Position numbers and translations under genes: made by a program. A stretch of DNA of 64,000 nt. It comes from Roseiarcus sp963842835. GTDB taxonomy: Bacteria > Pseudomonadota > Alphaproteobacteria > Rhizobiales > Beijerinckiaceae. The DNA is taken from positions 241,314-305,313 of the forward strand of contig CAWJIB010000005.1 of assembly GCA_963842835.1 (NCBI GenBank). Direction: 5' to 3'. The notes under the pieces are model-generated. The model saw only the letters and a program-made list of their open reading frames with translations, ran no database searches and had not been told where the DNA came from. Shown in pieces: positions 32,671 to 41,886 of this stretch; the stretch's first letter is position 1; each line of letters begins with the position of its first letter.

Positions 32671-33276
32671 GGACAAATAGCTTCGCGCCGTACCATTATC
32701 AGTTATTAGATAGACTCGCCACCGACTCAAATAGCTTAATGAAATCAATGAAGTATGACGCACTGACATTCTATTAATGGAATAATGTGCTGGAACATCG
32801 ATTTGCTAATGGCAGATCGTCCAGCTTAACATGCTGACACAATTGATATATTGTTGACATTAATGCGCTTCTCGCACTTTATGTAAGGCCGCAGTTGGCG
32901 CGTCTTCGTGTTCTGCGCGTGTGATTTTGTGGAATCAGCCAGCCCGGGACGCAATCAGCGATGTGATGATGAGCCCGGGCGGCCTCTCCGAAACACGGCT
33001 AATTCGGTGACGCGACCACCCCTGCACTGATAGAGGGCGCGCCCCGAGCTTTGCGGACAAGCGCCCCTCGGACCGCCGCAACATTTTCTTCCGGAAAAAC
33101 AGAATTTCTGGTAGTTTGCAATCGAACGTCGGCGAGGGCTTCTGCGCTGACCGCGCTCGCCGAGCACGGCTTCAGTTTAAGGGGCTTCGGGCGCGCGGGC
33201 TGCAAGAAAGGCAAAATCGGCGGGCACCGCCGCCAGCCCCTTGATTTTGCTCAAAACCGCCAAGGAATAAATTTGA
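32671..33276. other. AT-rich to GC-rich intergenic stretch
   Basis: About 600 bases without a credible gene. The first 300 are AT-rich and look like the remainder of the imported island; the rest returns to host composition. A TTGACA at about 32853 on the plus strand has no well-spaced -10 and no gene after it. Overlapping short frames around 33000-33214 are not credited. Confidence 0.45.
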
Positions 33277-33359
33277 AATTCCTTGGAAGTTCTTTGGAAA
33301 AGTTTGGAATTTCCTTGGAAATGTTTGGATTTTCCTTGGAAAGGTTTGGAAAATTTTGG
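33277..33359. repeat. Helically phased 10/11-bp repeat array 1
   Basis: Eight units follow each other without gaps, each ending in TTTGG or CTTGG and beginning with an A-rich start, with lengths 10, 11, 10, 11, 10, 11, 10 and 10 bases. The mean period is 10.4 bases, about one DNA helical turn. Consensus is roughly AAANNYTTGG. The plus-strand frame through it is open and encodes a Ser-Leu-Glu-x-Phe-Gly heptad because two units make 21 bases. An array of the same type lies inverted at 62208-62299. Confidence 0.85.
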
Positions 33360-33371
33360 CCCAGTTCAACC

Positions 33372-33481
33372 CGTCATGCCCGGCCTTGTGCCGGGCATCC
33401 ACGCCGTTCCGCCGCCGCTCACAAGCAAGCCCGGATTCAGGCCTCGCCGCGTGGATGGCCGGGTCGAGCCCGGCCATGACG
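33372..33481. repeat. Pair of palindromic repeats in inverted orientation
   Basis: 33372-33403 (CGTCATGCCCGG ... GGGCATCCACG) and 33450-33481 (CGTGGATGGCCGGG ... CCATGACG) are related to each other as inverted copies, each with its own inner hairpin. This is the type of dispersed GTCATGGCCGGG palindrome seen between genes in many Rhizobiales. It lies just after the 3' end of matB and could act as a transcript end or stabiliser. Confidence 0.75.
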
Positions 33482-33519
33482 GCGGCGGAAGGATCCAGGA
33501 TTGAATCGCCTTGCCGGCC

Positions 33520-35037
33520 CTACCCCCCGTAAATCCCCTTGTACGTCTCGCGCAGCGCCGCCTTCTGCACCTTGCCCATGGCGTTGCGCGGCAGCTCGGC
33601 GACGAAGATCACCCGCTTGGGCGCCTTGTAGCGCGCGAGCCGGCCTTCGAGCGCCGCGAGCACGTCGGCCTCGCTCAGCTTGGCGCCCGGCGCGAGCACC
33701 GCGACCGCGGTGACGCCCTCGCCGAAATCGGGATGGAGAACGCCGATCACCGCGCTCTCGACGACGCCGGGAATCGCGTCGATCTCGCTCTCGATCTCCT
33801 TGGGATAGACGTTGAAGCCGCCGGAGATGATGATGTCCTTGGCGCGGCCGACGATATGCACGTAGCCGTCGGCGTCGATCATGCCGAGATCGCCGGTGAT
33901 GAAGAAGCCGTCCGCGCGGAATTCGGCCGCGGTCTTTTCCGGCATGCGCCAATATCCCTTGAACACGTTGGGCCCCTTGACTTCGATAACGCCGACCGCG
34001 CCGCCGGCGAGCGCCGCGCCGCAGTCGGGATCGGCGATGCGCAGGCTGACGCCCGGCAGGGGAAAGCCGACCGTGCCGGCGCGCCGCTCGCCCTCGTAAG
34101 GGTTCGACGCGATCATGTTGGTCTCGGTCATGCCGTAGCGTTCGAGGATCGCGTGGCCGGTCGTCTCGCGCCAGCGTTGGTGAGTCTCGGCGAGCAGCGG
34201 CGCCGAGCCGCTGACGAAGAGCCGCATGTGCGCGGTCGCGGCGCGCGTCAGGCCGGGATGGTCGATGAGGCGCGTGTAAAAGGTCGGCACGCCCATCAGC
34301 GAGGTCGCGCGCGGCAGGGCGGCGATGATGGCGTCTGCGTCGAAGCGCGGCTGGAAGATCATCGTCGCGCCCGCCAGCAGCGCGACATTGGTCGCGACGA
34401 ACAGCCCGTGCGTATGGAAGACCGGCAGCGCGTGGATCAGCGCGTCGTCCGCGGTGAAGCGCCAGAGATCGACGAGAACGCTCGCGTTGGAGGCGAGATT
34501 CTCGTGGGTCAGCATCGCGCCCTTCGAGCGGCCCGTCGTGCCCGACGTGTAGAGAATGGCGGCGAGATCGTCGCGCGCGCGCGGAACGGTCGCGAAGTCG
34601 GGCGATGCGGCGGCCATGCGTTCCGCGAACGTGCCGTCGCGCCTGACGCCGAGGCTTTCGACGGCTTTCAAGCCGAGCTTGGCCGCGAGGTCGCGCAGCG
34701 CGGCGAGCGAGGCCGGCCGGCCGATCGTCAGCGCGGGCCCGGCGTCGGAGAGGAAATATTCGAGTTCGGCGAGCGTGTAGGCGGTGTTGAGCGGCAGCAG
34801 CGCGGCGCCCGCCTTCAGGCAGGCGAGCGCGAGGACGATCATGTCAGGCGACTTGTCGATCTGCACGGCGACGCGATCGCCCGGCTCGACGCCGAGATCG
34901 GCGAGCGCCCGCGCCGCGCGGCCCGCGCGCTCGAACAATTCGCCGTAGGTCAGCGACATCCCGTCCGGCGCGTCGAAAGCGAGCTTGTCGAGGCGCGGCG
35001 CGCGGGCGAGAAAGAGTTCGAAGAGATTGACTGACAT
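33520..35037 (-). CDS. matB: Malonyl-CoA synthetase (acyl-CoA ligase, MatB type)
   Basis: ANL-superfamily ligase of 505 residues that activates a carboxylic acid with ATP and CoA. In order: Leu-Thr-Tyr-Gly-Glu-Leu near the start, the AMP-binding box Leu-Tyr-Thr-Ser-Gly-Thr-Thr-Gly-Arg-Ser-Lys-Gly near residue 160, Tyr-Gly-Met-Thr-Glu-Thr-Asn, Thr-Gly-Asp-Leu-Gly, the hinge Gly-Arg-Ala-Lys-Asp-Ile-Ile-Ile-Ser-Gly-Gly-Phe-Asn-Val-Tyr-Pro, and the C-terminal catalytic Lys in Asn-Ala-Met-Gly-Lys-Val-Gln-Lys. The Leu-Pro-Leu-Asn-Thr-Ala-Tyr-Thr block and overall length fit malonyl-CoA synthetases; methylmalonate is also possible. The ATG at 35037 is chosen. No matA or matC neighbour. Confidence 0.85.
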   Translation of the reverse strand: MSVNLFELFLARAPRLDKLAFDAPDGMSLTYGELFERAGRAARALADLGVEPGDRVAVQIDKSPDMIVLALACLKAGAALLPLNTAYTLAELEYFLSDAGPALTIGRPASLAALRDLAAKLGLKAVESLGVRRDGTFAERMAAASPDFATVPRARDDLAAILYTSGTTGRSKGAMLTHENLASNASVLVDLWRFTADDALIHALPVFHTHGLFVATNVALLAGATMIFQPRFDADAIIAALPRATSLMGVPTFYTRLIDHPGLTRAATAHMRLFVSGSAPLLAETHQRWRETTGHAILERYGMTETNMIASNPYEGERRAGTVGFPLPGVSLRIADPDCGAALAGGAVGVIEVKGPNVFKGYWRMPEKTAAEFRADGFFITGDLGMIDADGYVHIVGRAKDIIISGGFNVYPKEIESEIDAIPGVVESAVIGVLHPDFGEGVTAVAVLAPGAKLSEADVLAALEGRLARYKAPKRVIFVAELPRNAMGKVQKAALRETYKGIYGG

Positions 35038-35257
35038 TCGGGCTCGCTCACGCTTTCTCTTTGACGTTGACGAATTCGGCTCGGACGTTGACGAATCGGG
35101 GGCGGCGGGCGCTGATGCTCCCGCCGGTCCCCGCAGGCTTGGCGCTTGACGGCCTTGCCTTGCGGGGCGCGAGTATAGCGGTCGCGCCGCGTGGCGCCAG
35201 GGCATGGGGTTGGGCGCCGGCCTTCGCGACAGCGGCGAGCATAGGAGGCGCGACGCC

Positions 35258-36028
35258 ATGGCGGTCAAAGAAAAAGTCTTGCGCGCCGCGATCGTCGCGC
35301 AATGCCGGGCGATGAACGCCTCCGGCCTCAATCAAGGCGTCGCGGGCAACATCTCGGCGCGCCTCGGCGACGCGCTCGTCATCACGCCGAGCGCGATCCC
35401 CTACGATCTTCTGCGGCCGGAGATGCTCGCCTTGATGCCGCTGAACGGCGAATACGGCGCCTGGTCGGGGCCGCTGAAGCCGTCGAGCGAATGGCGCTTC
35501 CACCTCGACATCATGCGCGCCCGGCCCGACGTCGGCGCGATCGTCCACAGCCACCCGCCCTATGGCACGGCGCTGGCGATGCTGGGCAAGCCGATCCTCG
35601 CCGCCCATTACATGATCGCGCTGTTCGGCGGCCCGATCATCGAGTGCACGAAATACGCGCCCTACGGCACCAAGGAATTGTCGGACCTCGCCATCGCCGG
35701 CCTCGGCGACCGCCATGGCGTGCTGCTCGGCAATCACGGCGCGATCGCCACCGGCGCCAGCCTCGAAAGCGCGATGCACCGCGCGGTGGAGCTGGAGGCG
35801 CTGGCGCGCATGTATTATCTCGCGATCGCCGTGGGACGGCCGGCGATCCTGTCGGACGAGGAGATCGCGCGCATCATCGAGCGCTTCAAGACCTATGGCG
35901 GCGGGGTCGACGCGCAAAAGGCGCTCGCGCCGATGAGGAAGCGCGCGCACGGCAAGGCGGCGGCGACGAAGCGCGGCGCGAAGAAGAAAAAGGCGACGCG
36001 GAAGAAGACCGGCGCCGCCGAGGGGTAG
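35258..36028 (+). CDS. Class II aldolase/adducin family protein (fuculose-phosphate-aldolase-like)
   Basis: The 256-residue protein has the class II aldolase features: Gly-Asn-Ile-Ser-Ala-Arg near residue 30, the metal ligands His-Ser-His in Ile-Val-His-Ser-His-Pro-Pro-Tyr-Gly around residue 95, and a further His in Leu-Leu-Gly-Asn-His-Gly-Ala. The last 30 residues are an unusual Lys/Arg-rich tail (Lys-Lys-Lys-Lys) not part of the fold. The start at 35258 has TAGGAGG nine bases upstream. Likely substrate is a ketose phosphate cleaved at a Zn site, but sugar specificity is unknown. It is divergent from matB and converges on xdhC. Confidence 0.87.
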   Translation: MAVKEKVLRAAIVAQCRAMNASGLNQGVAGNISARLGDALVITPSAIPYDLLRPEMLALMPLNGEYGAWSGPLKPSSEWRFHLDIMRARPDVGAIVHSHPPYGTALAMLGKPILAAHYMIALFGGPIIECTKYAPYGTKELSDLAIAGLGDRHGVLLGNHGAIATGASLESAMHRAVELEALARMYYLAIAVGRPAILSDEEIARIIERFKTYGGGVDAQKALAPMRKRAHGKAAATKRGAKKKKATRKKTGAAEG

Positions 36029-36052
36029 ATTGCTCGCAGTGCCCGCGTCCGC

Positions 36053-37033
36053 TCACCCGCCCCCTCTGACCAGCAGCAATTGCGCGGCCGCCGAGGCCGC
36101 GATCACCGCCGGCTCCTTGCCCTCGATTCCCGGCACGCCGATCGGAGAGACGAGCTTGGCGATCGCCGCTTCGGAAAGGCCGGCCGCACGCAATTGACTG
36201 ACGAAGCGCGCGCGCTTGGTCGCCGAGCCGATCAGCCCGACATAGGCGAAACGGTCCTGGCGCAGCGCCTCGGCGACGATGGCCAGATCGAGCGAATGAG
36301 AGTGGGTCATCACGACAATGAGCGCGCCGTCGGGCGCGCCGGCCAATTCGCTGCGCGGGTCGCTGGCGTGGACGAGCCTCGCGTTGAGCGGCGCGCGCTC
36401 GGGAAAGGCGTCGGCGCGCGAGTCGATCCAGCGCACCGCGAAGGGCAACGGCGCCAGAGCGAGCGCGAGCGCGCGCCCGACATGGCCGGCGCCGAAGAGA
36501 TAGAGCGGGGTCGCGTCGGCGCCGAAGCTCTCGCGCCAAGCGCCCCCGGCCGACGGCTCCAAGCCCGCCTCGCGGCTCTCGACCGATCGCTCGACGCGCC
36601 CATCGGCCGCCTTTTGCGCGACGACGGCGAAGGCACCGACGCGTTCGGCGGCCACGAGCGGCGCCAACGTCGCGAGATCGCGGGCGTCGAAGGTCTCGAT
36701 GCGCCACTCGACCCGCCCGCCACAGCATTGCGCGAGTTCGGGGCCGAGCGCGACGACGCGCCGCAGCGCCGCCCCGCGTCCCGAGCCGAGCGCCGCGCGC
36801 GCCTCGGCCAGCGCCCGCCATTCCAGTTCGCCGCCTCCGATCGTGCCGTGAAAGCCGCCGGAGGGACGCACGACCATCCGCGCGCCCGCCTCGCGCGGGC
36901 TCGACCCTTCGGTCTTGACGAGACTGACCAGCGCGGCGGCGCCTTCGGCCTCGATCGATTCAACTAGGCGGCGAAACGGCTGCATGGCGCGACTGACCGG
37001 GACGAGGCGGTCGATCCTTTCATGATATCCCAT
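36053..37033 (-). CDS. xdhC: Xanthine dehydrogenase accessory protein XdhC
   Basis: XdhC binds molybdenum cofactor, promotes its sulfuration and inserts it into XdhB. The protein (326 residues) has the N-terminal domain with Thr-Glu-Gly-Ser-Ser-Pro-Arg-Glu-x-Gly-Ala-Arg-Met and the Cys-Cys-Gly-Gly motif near residue 103. A C-terminal Rossmann domain follows, with Gly-Ala-Gly-His-Val-Gly-Arg-Ala-Leu-Ala and Met-Thr-His-Ser-His-x-Leu-Asp, then Tyr-Val-Gly-Leu-Ile-Gly-Ser. It begins eight bases after the xdhB stop. A start at the internal Met 17 is an alternative. Confidence 0.93.
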   Translation of the reverse strand: MGYHERIDRLVPVSRAMQPFRRLVESIEAEGAAALVSLVKTEGSSPREAGARMVVRPSGGFHGTIGGGELEWRALAEARAALGSGRGAALRRVVALGPELAQCCGGRVEWRIETFDARDLATLAPLVAAERVGAFAVVAQKAADGRVERSVESREAGLEPSAGGAWRESFGADATPLYLFGAGHVGRALALALAPLPFAVRWIDSRADAFPERAPLNARLVHASDPRSELAGAPDGALIVVMTHSHSLDLAIVAEALRQDRFAYVGLIGSATKRARFVSQLRAAGLSEAAIAKLVSPIGVPGIEGKEPAVIAASAAAQLLLVRGGG

Positions 37034-37041
37034 TCGCGACC

Positions 37042-39384
37042 CTACGCGCCGAGCGAATGAATTGCATTCAAGATCAATTCCGGCGTGCAGGGGGCCTCGA
37101 GCCGCGCCTGCCCGCCCGGCTTGACCGCGTGAACCGCGTCGAGAATGGCCGAATAGACGGATATCGCCAGCATCAACGGCGGCTCGCCGACCGCCTTAGA
37201 GCGGTAGATGCTGTCGATCGGGTTCGGCCGCATATGCAGGCGGGTGTGGAATTCGGGAGGCGTGTCGGAGGCGACGGGGATCTTGTAGGTCGCCGGCGCG
37301 TGGGTGGTCAGCCGGCCTTTCGCGTCGAACGCGAGCTCCTCGGTCGTCAGCCAGCCCATCCCCTGAATGAACGCGCCCTCGACCTGACCGAGATCGAGCG
37401 CGGGATTGAGCGAGGCGCCGACGTCGTGCAGGATGTCGGCGCGCAGCACCTTCATCTCGCCGGTCAGCGCGTCGACCACGACCTCGGAACACGCCACCCC
37501 ATATGCGAAATAGAAGAACGGCTTGCCGCTCGCGTTGGCGCGATCCCAATGAATTTCCGGCGTCTTGTAATAGCCCGCGGCCGACAATTGCACGCGGTGC
37601 AGCCGGCACGCCTTGGCGAGTTCGCCGAAGGTCATCGAGGCGTTGCCGCTGAACGCGCGCCCATCGCGAAAGACGACCGCCTCCGGCGCGACGCCCCATT
37701 GCGCGGCGGCGAATTCGCTCATGCGCCGCTTGATCTGCCGCGCCCCGGCCTGCGCCGCCATGCCGTTGATGTCGGAGCCCGAGGACGCCGCCGTCGGCGA
37801 GGCGTTCGGCACCTTGGCGGTGTTGGTCGCGGTGATGCGGACCCATTCCAAGGGAATGCCGAATTCCTCGGCGACGACCTGCGCGACCTTGGTGAACAGC
37901 CCCTGCCCCATCTCCGTGCCGCCGTGGTTGAGATGGACCGAGCCGTCGGAATAGACGTGCACCAGCGCGCCGGCCTGATTGAGATGGATCAGCGTGAAGG
38001 AAATGCCGAACATCACCGGCGTCAGCGCGAGGCCGCGCTTGAGAATCGGGCTCTTGGCGTTGAACGCTGCGATCGCGCGCCGCCGCGCGCGATAATCGCT
38101 CGAAGCCTCCAATTCCTCGACGAGCGCCGGCAGCGTCTCGACATCCTCGACCTGCTGGCCGTAGGGCGTGCGGTCGCCGCCCGCGCGATAGAAATTGGCC
38201 TTGCGCACGTCGAGCGGATCGAGCCCGCGCTCGCGCGCGACGGCGTCCATCACCCGCTCGATCGCGATCATGCCCTGCGGGCCGCCGAAGCCGCGAAACG
38301 CCGTGTTGGAGACCGTGTTGGTCTTCAGGCGCTTCGAGCCGACGCGCACGTCGGGGAGCCAATAGGAATTGGAGGCGTGGAACATCGCGCGGTCGACGAC
38401 GCCGAGCGAGAGATCGGCCGAGCAGCCGCAACGCGCGTTGAGCATGACGTCATAGGCGGCTACGCGCCCGGCGGCGTCGTAGCCAACGCGCCAATCCGCG
38501 CGAAAATCGTGACGCTTGCCGGTGAGCTGGAAATCGTCGTCGCGGTCGAGACGCACCTTGCAAGGCGCGCCGGTCACACGCGCGCCGAGCGCCGCGATCG
38601 CGGCCCAGGCGCAGGCCTGGCTCTCCTTGCCGCCGAAGCCGCCGCCCATGCGCCGCGTCTCCACGGTGACGAAGGCGTCGGGCAGGCCAAGCACGCGCGC
38701 GACGATGTGCTGGACCTCGGTCGGATCCTGCGTCGAGCAATGCAGGGTCATCTCGCCCGCCTCGCCGGGAATGGCGAGCGAGGCTTGCCCCTCGAGATAG
38801 AAATGCTCCTGGCCGCCGATACGGAAGACGCCTTCGAGCCGATGCGGAGCGTCGGCAAGCCCTCGCTCGACGTCGCCGCGACCATAGCCGTAGTCGGGCA
38901 GCACCCGCGCGCCGGTCGCGAGCGCGTCCTCGATCGTGATCGCCGGCGCGCCTTCCGCGATGTCGATGCGGGCGAGCCGCGCGGCGCGGCGGGCGGCGTC
39001 GCGGGTGCGCGCGACGACCGCGAACAACGCTTGGCCGTGGAACAGGATCTCCTTGTCGGCGAACAGCGGCTCGTCGGCGAAAACGGGCGCGATGTCGTTC
39101 TTGCCGGGAATGTCGGCGGCGGTCAGCGCGGCTACGACGCCTTCGGCCGCGCGCACCGCCGAGAGATCGAGGCCGCGCAAGATCCCGCACGCCTTGTCGG
39201 CCATGCCGATCGCGATATGCAGCGTGCCCTGGGGCTCGCGAATGTCGTCGACGTATGCCGCCGCGCCGCGCACGTGCAGGCGCGCCGAATCATGCGGGTG
39301 GGATTTGTGGACGACGGCGGTCTCCTCGCGCGCCTCGTAGACCGGAATCGCGGGCTGTCTATTGTGCGGCAAGGACGTCTCCAA
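37042..39384 (-). CDS. xdhB: Xanthine dehydrogenase molybdopterin-binding subunit XdhB
   Basis: The 780-residue subunit carries the Mo active site oxidising hypoxanthine and xanthine to urate. Landmarks: Val-Arg-Gly-x-Ala-x-Tyr-Val-Asp-Asp-Ile near residue 38, Gly-Gly-Gly-Phe-Gly-Gly-Lys-Glu near 250, Phe-Arg-Gly-Phe-Gly-Gly-Pro-Gln-Gly with the substrate Arg, and the catalytic Glu in Gly-Glu-Pro-Pro-Leu-Met-Leu-Ala near the C-terminus. It overlaps xdhA by 26 bases and is followed by xdhC, the standard bacterial operon for purine catabolism. No regulator lies next to it. Confidence 0.97.
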   Translation of the reverse strand: METSLPHNRQPAIPVYEAREETAVVHKSHPHDSARLHVRGAAAYVDDIREPQGTLHIAIGMADKACGILRGLDLSAVRAAEGVVAALTAADIPGKNDIAPVFADEPLFADKEILFHGQALFAVVARTRDAARRAARLARIDIAEGAPAITIEDALATGARVLPDYGYGRGDVERGLADAPHRLEGVFRIGGQEHFYLEGQASLAIPGEAGEMTLHCSTQDPTEVQHIVARVLGLPDAFVTVETRRMGGGFGGKESQACAWAAIAALGARVTGAPCKVRLDRDDDFQLTGKRHDFRADWRVGYDAAGRVAAYDVMLNARCGCSADLSLGVVDRAMFHASNSYWLPDVRVGSKRLKTNTVSNTAFRGFGGPQGMIAIERVMDAVARERGLDPLDVRKANFYRAGGDRTPYGQQVEDVETLPALVEELEASSDYRARRRAIAAFNAKSPILKRGLALTPVMFGISFTLIHLNQAGALVHVYSDGSVHLNHGGTEMGQGLFTKVAQVVAEEFGIPLEWVRITATNTAKVPNASPTAASSGSDINGMAAQAGARQIKRRMSEFAAAQWGVAPEAVVFRDGRAFSGNASMTFGELAKACRLHRVQLSAAGYYKTPEIHWDRANASGKPFFYFAYGVACSEVVVDALTGEMKVLRADILHDVGASLNPALDLGQVEGAFIQGMGWLTTEELAFDAKGRLTTHAPATYKIPVASDTPPEFHTRLHMRPNPIDSIYRSKAVGEPPLMLAISVYSAILDAVHAVKPGGQARLEAPCTPELILNAIHSLGA

Positions 39385-40846
39385 TGCGGGTCGGCGCTTC
39401 GGCGCCGGCGACCTCGATGAGCGCCTTGGTCAGGAGATTGGCCGCGACCCTGGCGCGATAGGCGGCGCTCGCGCGCATGTCCGTCAACGGCGTGAAATCG
39501 CTTGCGAGCGCCGCGATCGCCGCGCTCCAGTTCGAGCGGTCGCCAAGACTGGCGCCAAGAAGCGCTTTTTCCGCCCCCGCGGCGCGCTTCGGCGTCGCCG
39601 CCATGCCGCCATAAGCGATGCGCGCCTCGGCGATCCGCCGCCCCTCCAGGGTGAAGCGAAAGGCGCCCATCACGGCGGAAATGTCCTCGTCGAAGCGCTT
39701 GGAGACCTTGAAGGCGCGATAGGCCTGGTTCGCCTTTAGACGCGGCGCGATCAGCGCGCGCACGTATTCGCCGGGGAAACGATCCTGCTTGCCGTAGGCG
39801 AGGAAGAAGTCCTCCAGCGCGAGGACGCGCGAAGTCTCGCCCTTGCGCAGCTCGACCCGCCCGCCGAGCGCGATGAGCGCGGGGGCGAGATCGCCGATCG
39901 GCGAGCCGTTGGCGATATTGCCGCCGACCGTGGCGCTTTCGCGCACCTGGCGCGAGCCGAAGCGCGCCATCACGGCGCCGAGGTCGGCGTGCAGCGAATT
40001 CAGATGCGGCGTCGCCCGCGCCAGCGTCGCGCTCGCGCCGAGGCGCAGGCCGTCGGCGGTTTCAGCGATCGCGTCGAGGCCGGCGACGCGGCCGAGCCAG
40101 ATGATCTGCTTGGGGTCGCGCAATTGCTTGGTGATCCACAGGCCGACGTCGGTCGCCCCGCTGAGCAGGATTGCTTGCGGGTGGCGCGCATAGAGATCGG
40201 CCAGCGCCGCCTCGCTCGCGGGCGCGGCAAAGAAGGCACCCTCATTGCCGACGAAAAGGTCGCGCCCGTCGGCGAGCGCTGCGAGCGCCGCTTGGCGCTC
40301 GGCCGCTCGCGCCTCGAAGCGGTCGGCCGGCGCGCCCTCGCAGGTCGCCAGCGCGGCGTCAATGATCGGCTTGTAGCCGGTGCAGCGGCAAAGATTTCCC
40401 GCCAGCGCCTCGCAGACGCCGGCGTAGGTCGGGGCTTGGCGCTCGTGATAGAGCGCGAACAGGCTCATGACGATGCCCGGCGTGCAGAAGCCGCATTGCG
40501 AGCCGTGAAAATCGACCATCGCCTGCTGAATCGGGTGCAGCGAATCGCCGTCGGCGAGGTCCTCGATCGTCAGCACCTCCGCGCCGTCGACCTGCCCGAG
40601 CAACAGGATGCAGGCGTTGACGGGCTCGTAGGCGAGCGCGCCGGCGCTGGGGCGCGACAGCACCACGGTACAAGCGCCGCAATCGCCTTCGCCGCAGCCT
40701 TCCTTCGTCCCCTTCGCGCCCGCCTCCTCGCGCAACCAATCGAGCAGCGTCGCGCGCGGCGAAAACGAAGCGAGCGCGATCGTTTCGCCGCGAAAGCGGA
40801 AGGTCAAACTCGTGCGGGGTCCCGCCCCCGATACGCTCGCCGCCAT
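39359..40846 (-). CDS. xdhA: Xanthine dehydrogenase small subunit XdhA (2Fe-2S/FAD)
   Basis: The 495-residue subunit has two 2Fe-2S sites followed by an FAD domain. The first cluster motif is Gly-Cys-Gly-Glu-Gly-Asp-Cys-Gly-Ala-Cys near residue 51; the second is Cys-Gly-Phe-Cys-Thr-Pro-Gly with Cys-Arg-Cys-Thr-Gly-Tyr near 120-155. The FAD part includes Thr-Val-Gly-Gly-Asn-Ile-Ala-Asn-Gly-Ser-Pro-Ile-Gly-Asp. It passes electrons from XdhB to NAD. First gene of xdhABC; the promoter should lie in the 270 bases shared with the divergent gene at 41117. Confidence 0.97.
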   Translation of the reverse strand: MAASVSGAGPRTSLTFRFRGETIALASFSPRATLLDWLREEAGAKGTKEGCGEGDCGACTVVLSRPSAGALAYEPVNACILLLGQVDGAEVLTIEDLADGDSLHPIQQAMVDFHGSQCGFCTPGIVMSLFALYHERQAPTYAGVCEALAGNLCRCTGYKPIIDAALATCEGAPADRFEARAAERQAALAALADGRDLFVGNEGAFFAAPASEAALADLYARHPQAILLSGATDVGLWITKQLRDPKQIIWLGRVAGLDAIAETADGLRLGASATLARATPHLNSLHADLGAVMARFGSRQVRESATVGGNIANGSPIGDLAPALIALGGRVELRKGETSRVLALEDFFLAYGKQDRFPGEYVRALIAPRLKANQAYRAFKVSKRFDEDISAVMGAFRFTLEGRRIAEARIAYGGMAATPKRAAGAEKALLGASLGDRSNWSAAIAALASDFTPLTDMRASAAYRARVAANLLTKALIEVAGAEAPTRIGDVLAAQ

Positions 40847-41116
40847 TATGCGCCTCTATCTGACAGGCGATCATCATGACCGCGATCGCGCCCGAACGGA
40901 AGCGCGGTTTCGCCGCGAAAGGCGACAAGCGCTTTCCGGGAATTTTTGAAGGAAGGAATGTCGATTGCGTAGAAAAGGAGCGGAAGCTTTCAGGCGCGGG
41001 GGCGCTTGCACCAGCAATCTTTCGGCGACGCCAATGAGACCCCGCGCGCAGCGATCGCGCGGGCGTTATGATGGGCGCGCAGAATTGAGACGAGAATTCT
41101 CAAACGGAGGAAATCG

Positions 41117-41770
41117 ATGAAAATTTCAGCAAGAACGCTGGCGTTGGCGGGGGCTGTGATCGTGGGCGGCGTGGCCGGCTCGCTGGTGACGTCGCACGCC
41201 ATCAGCAAGGAGCCGCGTTTCCCGCAATTGACGCTTGATGCGCTCAACGATCAACAGCGCCCGCTGGGCGAGAAGATCATGAAGATTTCCAGCGTCGGCC
41301 TCGCCGGTCCCTACAACCCCATGCTGCGCAGCCCCGTGATGGCGCAGCGGATGTACGATCTCCTGGATTATTTGCGGTGGCACACGTCCGTGCCGACCAA
41401 GCTGAACGAATTCGCGATCCTGATCCAAGCGCGTCTGTGGCGCTCGCAAGTCGAGTGGTTCGCGCATTATCCGCTTGCGCTCAAGGCAGGCCTGCCGGAG
41501 CGCGTCGCGGCGGACCTCAAGGCCAACAAGCGGCCCGAAGGCATGGCCGACGACGAAGCCGCCGTCTACGATTTCTGTATGGAGCTCGCGAACCATCACG
41601 CCGTCTCCGACGAAACCTTCGATCGCGCCCACAAGCTGCTCGGCGATCAGGGGGTCGTCGATCTCGTGGCCGTGAGCGGAACCTATGTCGCGATCGCGAT
41701 GCTGCTCAGCGCGGCCGAAGAAGGGGTCCCGCCGGGCAAAGAGCCGCCGTTCAAGCCCGGCGAGCCTTAA
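41117..41770 (+). CDS. Carboxymuconolactone-decarboxylase-like protein with N-terminal export/anchor helix
   Basis: The 217-residue protein starts with a hydrophobic helix (residues 6-27, Leu-Ala-Leu-Ala-Gly-Ala-Val-Ile-Val-Gly-Gly) that looks like a signal anchor. The rest is the helical CMD/AhpD-like fold with Asn-Glu-Phe-Ala-Ile-Leu-Ile, Trp-Arg-Ser-Gln-Val-Glu-Trp-Phe-x-His and Asp-Leu-Val-Ala-Val-Ser-Gly-Thr-Tyr-Val-Ala-Ile. The Cys-x2-Cys of AhpD peroxidases is absent, so it is closer to the gamma-CMD branch. A periplasmic member is less usual for this family. GGAGG precedes the ATG. The phosphoesterase gene follows 116 bases later. Confidence 0.82.
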   Translation: MKISARTLALAGAVIVGGVAGSLVTSHAISKEPRFPQLTLDALNDQQRPLGEKIMKISSVGLAGPYNPMLRSPVMAQRMYDLLDYLRWHTSVPTKLNEFAILIQARLWRSQVEWFAHYPLALKAGLPERVAADLKANKRPEGMADDEAAVYDFCMELANHHAVSDETFDRAHKLLGDQGVVDLVAVSGTYVAIAMLLSAAEEGVPPGKEPPFKPGEP

Positions 41771-41886
41771 GCCCGGCCCCACGCTGGGCGCGATTGCGCG
41801 CGCGAACGGATCGATCCTTCATCGCACCTTCATCCGCGGCTGCTGATGTGGCCGCGGCTTTGGCTGATTCCATGAAGGAGCGCCCT

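Noticed and set aside
32999..33214. Short minus-strand frame beside the AT-rich island
   Set aside because: Overlapping alternatives in other frames look equally good; no start signal and no recognisable product.
33277..33359. CRISPR-like array
   Set aside because: Units are 10-11 bases and contiguous; there are no 25-40 base repeats with unique spacers and no cas genes.
33051..33479. 142-codon plus-strand frame through phased array 1
   Set aside because: The heptad-like peptide follows from 10+11 base spacing; array 2 does not keep the frame, so a protein is not supported.
33511..35034. 507-codon plus-strand open frame
   Set aside because: It is the antisense of matB; in GC-rich DNA the complementary third-position frame stays open. 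The composition is Arg/Asp/Glu/Ala-rich with no family features.
37057..39420. 787-codon plus-strand open frame
   Set aside because: Antisense shadow of xdhB, which has all expected motifs.
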